A stretch of 23,950 nucleotides of DNA, from NCBI GenBank assembly GCA_027575765.1, contig JANBPT010000757.1, positions 1 to 23,950 on the forward strand, given 5' to 3'. The position numbers were made by a program, and so were the translations under genes. The notes beneath the pieces were generated by a model that saw nothing but the letters and a program-made list of their open reading frames with translations, searched no databases and was not told the origin of the DNA. Of this stretch, positions 18,107 through 23,950 are shown piece by piece (position 1 is the first letter of the stretch; the number at the start of each line of letters is the position of its first letter). Source of the stretch: Tieghemiomyces parasiticus. Taxonomy: Eukaryota; Kickxellomycota; Dimargaritomycetes; Dimargaritales; Dimargaritaceae.

Positions 18107-20999
18107 TTAGCTCTTGGTGGCAGCAGCGCTGACTTCATCAGGAAAGTACAGCCTTACCAGGTCCTTCTTATTGACCTTCCCCATTGCATTGCGGGGTATA
18201 TCCTCCGTACTCAGCTTCCATGTGCGCGGGATCTTGTACCTTGCCATCCGCGGCCTACAGAATTCTACGAGGGCCCCCGGGCTCAGAATGGTACCCGCCA
18301 TTAATACACTGTCTGTCTCCGGCGGGACTACCTGTACAATGGCCGCTACAGTCTGACCCAATGTCTCGTCAGGCACGCCCACAACGGCCACGTCGGCAAC
18401 TTGCGGATGTGCGAGCAACTGGCGTTCGATTTCCAGGGCGCTCAGTTTGTATCCACCGCTCTTGAGTATATCCTGGCTGTTGCGACCGAGGATTCGCCAG
18501 TACCCTGGAGGTAGTGAAGCATTAGTGGCTGGGGAGCCGGATTTCGAGTCGTGGCCGACCGACGCTGTATCGCCCGTCTTGAACCAACGCGTTCCGTCGT
18601 CGCTCAGCAGGAAGGCGGCCCGGGTTGCATCCGGCCGATTCCAGTATTCCTGAAAAACGGCATCGCCTGCCACTAAAAGTTCACCCGAGACATCCGGCTG
18701 GTCGGTAATGTCGCGGCCGCCGCTGTCGACGAGGCGGACTTTCACCCCCGAGAGTGGGAACCCGACATTCCCCTAAGTGGGGTGGTTGACAGTGGAGAAG
18801 GAATTAAAGGGGCTCGTAACGATTAGTGTGCCAATAGGGAAATAATACTAGTAAAAATAGCAGAATACTAGGGGAAAAAAACAGGACTTGCGCAAGGCAA
18901 CCCGATTTTGAAGTAGCCCATTATTGTTTAGACTCACCTCCACTCGTTGGCCAGGAGCGTCCGCCGGATTGCTCAAGGCCATTCCTATCTCCGTCATGCC
19001 ATACCGCTCAAGTAGCGTATGCCCGGAGACCTCGCGCCAGCGGCGGAACAATGGCTGCGGCAGGGCACTTGATCCGGACACCATCAAACGGAACTGACCG
19101 CAGGCCGCTCGGGCCTGATCCTGGGCCGGTCCGCCCATGCCGTCGTAGGCCTGCAGAAGTTTACTATACATAGCCGGAACTGCCATGAACAGGCTGATCG
19201 GCGGGGAATCGGGGTCGGTCCAGCGCTGCCAGGCCTGGTCGGCGCGAAACTTGGGCGCCATTTCGACGGTGGCCCCCGACGCGAGACCGCAATTGAGGGC
19301 CTGATGGTAGTAAGGGATTGGAGTAGCGATCAAAATTCAAACTTGATAAGAACGACAGGTCGGATGACGCCGGTGCAGGACGACGTAACTGGGAATCTAG
19401 CAGCCTTCTCACTTACATTGATGATGCCCTGTACAACATGGAATAATTCAGTGGTTTCGAGTATAGTTAGTATATCCTATACCGATAGCTTTATTAACAG
19501 TGGGCCCAGTCCATTTAGGGCACCAATGTAACTTACATGGATATGGTGGAGTGGTAGCGCGTGGTAGATGCGGTCGTTGGGTGACCAGCCCCACGCGTTG
19601 ACCAGAGCACCGATCTGAGCGGCAATGTTACGGTGAGTAGTGACGACACCTTTAGGGCGACCTATTTAGCGGCACGTGTACAGAGCAACAGTCGTCATGC
19701 GGTGCCACCGATTAGCCATAGATAATACATTTATTCAGACGATCCTAGTCTGAAAGCATATGATATAAGCGTCCTCATTAAAAAAAGGGAAGTCAACCCA
19801 AAGTGATAGGGAAGCAGGGGAGATGCGCACCTAATTCATACTTACCTGTGGTACCGCTTGTGTAGATAATCATGGCCCGCGCGTCCAAGCTGCTGTCCCA
19901 GACCTATAGAAAGGGCATATTAAGGACCTTAGAAGATTAAGCTCGATACATTACCCAAGTTCGCTCCCGTACATCCCATCAGGCCAACCCAATTAGCCCT
20001 GACTACAGAACGCACTCTGATAGAGACCACCTACCGGAAGTGGCGCCAATGGCGTTGACGTGCGGCTCATCAGTTCCCGGCTATTTAGAGCCACGCATCT
20101 ATCGCGGACGCTGGAAGGGAGCTTCGAAGTGATACCCTCAAACTGTGGGTGATAGACCAGGATGGAGGCCTGGGAATCCTCAAGAAAATAGGCCAGCTCG
20201 GCGGGGGGATGGTGGCTGCCGGTAAGGTCAGATATACCACGTGATTTTCGGATCCAATTCAGCAAGGTTCGTATCGTAGTGTGTGCGCGGTTCGTCATTG
20301 GTTTAGTTACACCCCCTACCAAGACTACTTTGATGAGCAACCCGGACAGTGGGCACCCACACCCTTCTGAGGACGCCAGTGATTCCACGACCTACCTACT
20401 CAGGGGCACAGCGATACCCCCGGCCGCCCAAACTGACCATTGCACCACGACGTAGTCGTAACCGTTAGGGCAGAGGAAGGCTACACGCTCACCGTTAAGT
20501 TTGTGCCGGGGCGCGCTGGATTGGTATGATCAAACGGTAGAGATGACATGGTTAAAAGAATACAGGAGCGAGATCTGGCAGTACGGCGTGGTTTATCTAC
20601 GGACCAGACCAATAAGTACTGCACAGGGTGCATATTAACACCGACCAAAGGGCAGGCCCTTATAAGTTCCTACCTGTTTTTAAGAACCTGGCTGCCACGG
20701 GTTACGTCGCGAATGAGATCACTATAGGTGTGTTGGCCCTGACAGTCCACGATGGCCAAACGTCGTGGGTCCTGGCTGAACTCCAGGGCCTTGGTGAAGA
20801 GAGGCAGGGACCCAGTATGCAGTCCACGGGCAGCCAAGCCCCTAATATGGAAGGAAGGAGAGGGAAGGTGTAGATAAGTGCCGTACTGGCGGCAGGTCTG
20901 GGCGAAGCCTAGGCCCAGCAGCCCCGAGTGGAGTATACGAAGAGGTCGAATGGTGAACATGGTTGTAGTACCAATCGGCAGTGCCACAGCAGAAGGCAT
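18107..20999 (-). CDS. ACSF3: ACSF3-like acyl-CoA synthetase (probable malonyl-CoA synthetase)
   Basis: Proposed exons are 20999-20674, 20515-20396, 20215-20035, 19903-19846, 19661-19537, 19428-19417, 19300-18938 and 18772-18107, giving 616 residues. Every junction keeps frame, and the joined protein is collinear with animal ACSF3. ACSF3 is a mitochondrial ATP-dependent enzyme that activates malonate or methylmalonate to the CoA thioester for mitochondrial fatty acid synthesis. Visible motifs: the AMP-binding loop YTSGTTGRPKG (223-233, across the exon 4/5 join), [10 protein letters not shown] (346-355), [16 protein letters not shown] (372-386, typical of the malonyl-CoA synthetase branch), WFKTGDT (458-464), the hinge GR at 491-492, [12 protein letters not shown] (500-511) and catalytic Lys594 in NAMGK. 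The Arg-containing N-terminus of about 60 residues may be a mitochondrial presequence. Exon 6 is only 12 bases. Other AMP-forming ligases share the fold, so the substrate is inferred. Confidence 0.92.
19417..19428 (-). other. 12-base microexon of the ACSF3-like gene
   Basis: The bases encode Gly-Ile-Ile-Asn and are flanked by a consensus acceptor (ttgtacag) and donor (gtaagt). The preceding exon ends in HHIH and the next begins ALNCG. Joined through the microexon they read HHIHGIINALNCG, collinear with animal ACSF3 (HHVHGVVNALLC). Without it four conserved residues would be lost, though the frame would stay open. Confidence 0.85.
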
Positions 21000-21269
21000 G
21001 TAGCGAATGGGGAAAGTAGGTGGCGAAAGAAACTGGGAATGCGAGTGGAGCGATTTGGGCAGGATAGAGCTGAGCCCTTAATCCGCATGACTGAATGAGG
21101 CGATTAAAACTCCTTGTGGCGGCCCTCTAGTGCGCTCTACAGGAGAGGCGATTCCAGGTATCAAATATAAGCGCACCATAAAGCCTGCGTTTTCTCACAT
21201 CTAAAAATGTGTATCTAATATAATTATTGTCACTCTGAACCACTTGGCAAGTTCTTTCTAGCCAGCCGT
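21000..21269. other. Upstream region of the ACSF3-like gene
   Basis: These 270 bases separate the ACSF3-like start from the mariner remnant and probably hold the ACSF3 promoter. Composition shifts from the GC-rich gene island to AT-rich sequence near 21160. I see no gene and no convincing terminal repeat of the mariner element. Confidence 0.5.
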
Positions 21270-22200
21270 TAAAATAGGATCAAGTTACTGGGCTAAGGCC
21301 TGGCAAGTTCCAATTGTTAGACGTCCACAACCGTCTCCAGTGTGGTTTTTTTATGCTGTGCAGCCGTTGTGTGACATTCCTGAATAGCCAGAAGTCGCAG
21401 GGGGTTAGACCAGGACTGTCGGGACAGACAGGAAGGAGCCTGGTTATAGAGACGTAAGTGCAGGTATGCGTCACTGGAGTACAATGTGGTGGTGCATTAA
21501 AGTGGTAGAAGCGCGGGGAGGGGGTGAGGGGCCAAACTTCTGCATGCTTCTACTTAGGCCTGGAGCGTGGGCTTCAGCCTGTACTCCTTGCAGTGGTTGG
21601 CGGAGACCTTGGCACAAGGGGCTTGACGCTCAGGTGTAATAGGCCACACGTGGTGAAAGAATTGGCCAGCATCACCTTATTTATGGCGGAGACCCCAGTG
21701 CTTTGGGCAGGGACAAGGCTGCCTTTAGGGTACCACCTCTGGCAACTAGAGCCACAGGGGGACCATAAAGGTATGCTCATGTCTCATCACCTGTAATGAC
21801 GGAATCCAGCAGGTAGTCACTGACCCCGTCAAACTCCTCCAGGAACTTGGTGGCAAAACGTACCCGCTGGTGACGCCAGTCATTGATGAGATTGTAGGGA
21901 TTCAGCAGTGGAGGTAGCTACACAGCCCTAGGCCCCTGCTTAAGATATTGCACATGGTGCATGGGGAAGTTTGGCACGCTTAGGCTGGTTTTTAAGCAGT
22001 CAGTTGAATGTCCTCCTTTGATAGTCCCAGGGCATTGACCTCCCAAAGCTTGTCAATGCTGCTGCTGAGCGGCCAGACTGGGGCCCATCTTCAAGGGAGA
22101 TGTGGCTTGTATATAAGTGAAGTAGCCACTTGACACTGGTGAACCAAGGGGTAACTGAGCAAAGTATGGCAATTGTTACAGGTAAAAGGTAACCTTCCAG
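21270..22200 (-). pseudogene. Decayed mariner-type transposase
   Basis: On the minus strand, fragments of a mariner (IS630/Tc1/mariner superfamily) transposase appear in the correct order but in shifting frames with stops. Near 22050-22100 lies SLEDGPQSGRSAAALT, matching the motif that follows the N-terminal helix-turn-helix. Near 21780-21830 lies YLLDSVITGDET, matching the first catalytic Asp region; the Trp codon after it is now a stop (21777-21779). Near 21740 is KVML. Near 21486-21505 lies HFNAPPHC, where the second catalytic Asp appears lost. Near 21381-21420 lies DSPGLTPCDFWLF, with the third Asp kept. At least two frameshifts and several stops make it inactive. Ends and terminal repeats are not resolved, so the coordinates are approximate. 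Confidence 0.85.
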
Positions 22201-22766
22201 TAAGCCCTTGGAAAAAATAAGAATGCATCAGGCCTCATACAATATAGTTGGTAAATCTGGGTAGGGAGGAGGATTGAGCTTCATAAGTCAATGCAAGGAA
22301 GAGGTAAAAATGCAAGCTGACCTGCAAGGCATTGTCCAACAGTCAAATGCTTTATACCACATAATTCCTCACCTAAGGCACTCCTTGGTTCTATCCTCAA
22401 TATGAATGTCCCAAACTTCAAGTTTGCAAACCAAAACTTTTTGGTGCTTACTATATAGGGCATGTCTATAGAAATTATGCAGGTACTTTAGATCCTTATT
22501 CCTCACAGGGTTCTTCAACTTTTAGAGGCCTCTCCCAAACCCCTCCAACAAAGTCTTCCATTATGTCCTACTGAATGGTATGGAGCTTACTGCTTATAAG
22601 CTTCAAAGAGGCAATGTCAGTAGTAGGGGAACCACAAAAGATAGAGGCATAGGTGTGCTGAGGAGGGCATTTAAAAGTCAGTCTACCTCACAGTAGGTTG
22701 TAACTCTTGTGAGCAGTCAAGGTGTCAATGATAATGGAGGTCAGTGGATTATTTACAAAAGAAATG
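22201..22766. other. AT-rich sequence between the mariner remnant and the 5S upstream repeat
   Basis: I recognise no gene here. The minus-strand open frame at 22281-22463 gives a 60-residue peptide without a domain. Part of this stretch could belong to the N-terminal or terminal region of the mariner element, or to another decayed repeat. A weak minus-strand resemblance (PTTDI) to the left flank of the window lies near 22610-22630. Confidence 0.4.
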
Positions 22767-22824
22767 GACCAATCAGAGTGCAATATTTAGTTTATATGCT
22801 ACAGTAAGTAATTTTCCGCTAAAA
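22767..22824 (-). repeat. Right copy of the 58-base inverted repeat, upstream of 5S rRNA
   Basis: Its reverse complement matches 81-138 at about 52 of 58 positions. It lies from about -66 to -9 relative to the 5S rRNA gene and contains a CCAAT motif (22769-22773) and a TATA-like tttatatgc (22791-22799, about -42 to -34). In several fungi with dispersed 5S genes (for example fission yeast) an upstream TATA element is needed for transcription, so a promoter role is plausible. Confidence 0.85.
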
Positions 22825-22832
22825 GTTAGTCA

Positions 22833-22948
22833 GTTGCGGCCATATGACGTTGTAAGCACCGCATCCCGTTAGATCTGCGAAGTTAAGCATCGTTCAGCTG
22901 ATTTAGTACTAAGGTGGGTGACCACTTGGGAATAGTCGGTGCCGCAGC
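22833..22948 (+). rRNA. 5S ribosomal RNA gene
   Basis: About 116 bases match the 5S consensus: gcggccata at the 5' end, agcaccgcatcccgt, gatctgcgaagttaagca (internal box A region), ttagtact, and ggtgggtgaccacttggga (box C region). Helix I pairs 22833-22840 with 22941-22948 (8 bp, one GU). The helix near ctgat and gtcgg stays paired although both sides differ from the usual CCTGG/CCAGG, a compensatory pattern that argues for a functional gene. T runs at 22949-22953 and 22958-22963 are RNA polymerase III terminators. It is a single dispersed copy, not in an array within this window. Confidence 0.94.
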
Positions 22949-22963
22949 TTTTTAATCTTTTTT
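22949..22963 (+). terminator. RNA polymerase III terminator of the 5S gene
   Basis: Five T residues directly follow the last helix I base. A backup run of six T residues lies five bases further on. This is the standard pol III stop signal. Confidence 0.85.
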
Positions 22964-23950
22964 CTCACCAACTGATGAGTGCGGCTAGTGCAGATCTACA
23001 TACCGTGGAGTGGGTTGTGTGGTAGGCGCAAGCATGATTGCAAAGCCGAACCAGTTAATGTGTAGCAGTTTTGCTCTTTACTAGTACTACCTTGATGCCC
23101 TTATACAGGGCAAAAGACCTGCAACTTGACCTTGTTGGTATAGTGCTGGTGTGGAGAGAATGAGAATCATTGGTAAGCTTGGAGAGGTGCTGCCCAAGGG
23201 GAGGGATGGCCTAGGTGGCTGTGCTAAGATGAAGAAGTTGGGTTGTGGAACTGGCTGTTGTTCTAACTGAGTGCATGACGGGCAGTGTGAAGGTATGCTG
23301 AGGCCATTTTTTTGATGACTGCAAAGTTCTTGCTAATACCAAGCTTTCTGGCTAAGCTGGTAGCATTTTTTTGGGCAATCCCTTAGTTGAGGGCAATAGC
23401 CAGTGGGCATTGGAGGTCATGGTAAGTTGAGTCATCAGCTGATGGGGAAGCTTCTGCTGATGTAGAATCAAAACACTGTCTTTCCCATGACTTCAGGCCT
23501 TTACCCTGGTCCTAGTAGGTGACCTGGTTGCATCATGATAACCTCTCTAGTACCCTACTAACTTGGGAACCTTCAGGAGCCTAAATAACTATCTGGGAAC
23601 TACAATGCTATGGCCTGTCATTAACTGCCACAGGTAATTATGCCAGGCCCACCCACTGCACATGACAATGGGTGCAAATCACATCAAATTAGCACCTCAA
23701 GTGAGCTTTAGCAGTTAGCCTTTTCCCTGAATTATTGGTAGTTTAATTGTTACATTGCATTTCTCCTGACACCAATATCACATCAGGAATTTTTTGATAA
23801 TAATGGAACCAGTTTGGGCACACCAAGTAAGGCAGTTTTTTCCCAACCATTCACCATACTATTCTGACCTTTTGAATTTCTAATATCCATAAGCTTTTGC
23901 ATCATTAGTTGGGACTAGTACTACCATGCACAATGACTAAATGTGGTGAG
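22964..23950. other. AT-rich right flank, unrecognised
   Basis: No intact gene is seen. On the minus strand a broken frame near 23280-23400 reads NATSLARKLGISKNF followed by IKKMA, which resembles a helix-turn-helix such as those in transposases, but stops lie on either side. No 5S or tRNA copy is seen here. The composition matches the mariner-containing stretch, so decayed mobile DNA is likely. Confidence 0.4.

Noticed and set aside
20628..20873. 81-residue plus-strand open frame over ACSF3 exon 1
   Set aside because: The minus strand here encodes the well-supported N-terminus of the ACSF3-like enzyme with a proper splice donor, so this is a shadow.
81..22824. A single giant transposon of about 22.7 kb bounded by the 58-base inverted repeats
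   Set aside because: The interior holds ordinary housekeeping genes without mobility functions linked to these ends, and I see no clear target-site duplication. The right copy is better explained by its place before the 5S gene.

Overview
The window looks like nuclear DNA of a fungus. The central genes are GC-rich, closely spaced on both strands and interrupted by short GT-AG introns of about 58-185 bases. The gene set (complex I NDUFA9, a CDP-diacylglycerol-type phosphatidylserine synthase, a SWI3/RSC8 chromatin subunit with a ZZ finger, MAD1, a secreted S28 peptidase, and an ACSF3-like acyl-CoA synthetase in eight exons) argues against budding yeast. It suggests a filamentous or early-diverging fungus. 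That placement is inference from family knowledge; no taxonomic search was run.

Layout. Bases 1-1444 are AT-richer and hold no gene I recognise. They carry a 58-base sequence (81-138) that recurs inverted at 22767-22824. From about 1445 to 21000 lies an island of eight protein genes: NDUFA9 (1445-2617, -); a five-exon gene for a small basic coiled-coil protein (3275-4444, +); SWI3/RSC8-like (4889-8017, -); MAD1 (8864-11509, -, three exons); CHO1-type phosphatidylserine synthase (12226-12972, -); an S28 serine peptidase (14442-16314, +, three exons); an acidic/U1-type zinc finger/RGG protein (16846-17844, +); and an ACSF3-like acyl-CoA synthetase (18107-20999, -, eight exons including a 12-base microexon). 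From 21270 onward the sequence is again AT-richer. It contains a decayed mariner-type transposase (about 21270-22200, -), an intact-looking 5S rRNA gene (22833-22948, +) and about 1 kb of unrecognised sequence.

The genes are not a pathway cluster. They are housekeeping functions: respiration, lipid synthesis, mitochondrial acyl-CoA metabolism, chromatin remodelling, spindle checkpoint and secretion. They include divergent pairs (NDUFA9 with the small basic protein; CHO1 with the S28 peptidase) and convergent pairs (small basic protein with SWI3; RGG protein with ACSF3). I reconstructed exon joins by hand from splice sites, reading frame and known family sequences. The joins of MAD1, S28 and ACSF3 keep frame and restore family motifs across each intron.

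The least explained signal is the 58-base inverted repeat. Its right copy sits directly upstream of the 5S gene (about -66 to -9). Its left copy faces the other way, and just beyond it the minus strand could fold into a strong hairpin. I found no convincing new multi-gene system.
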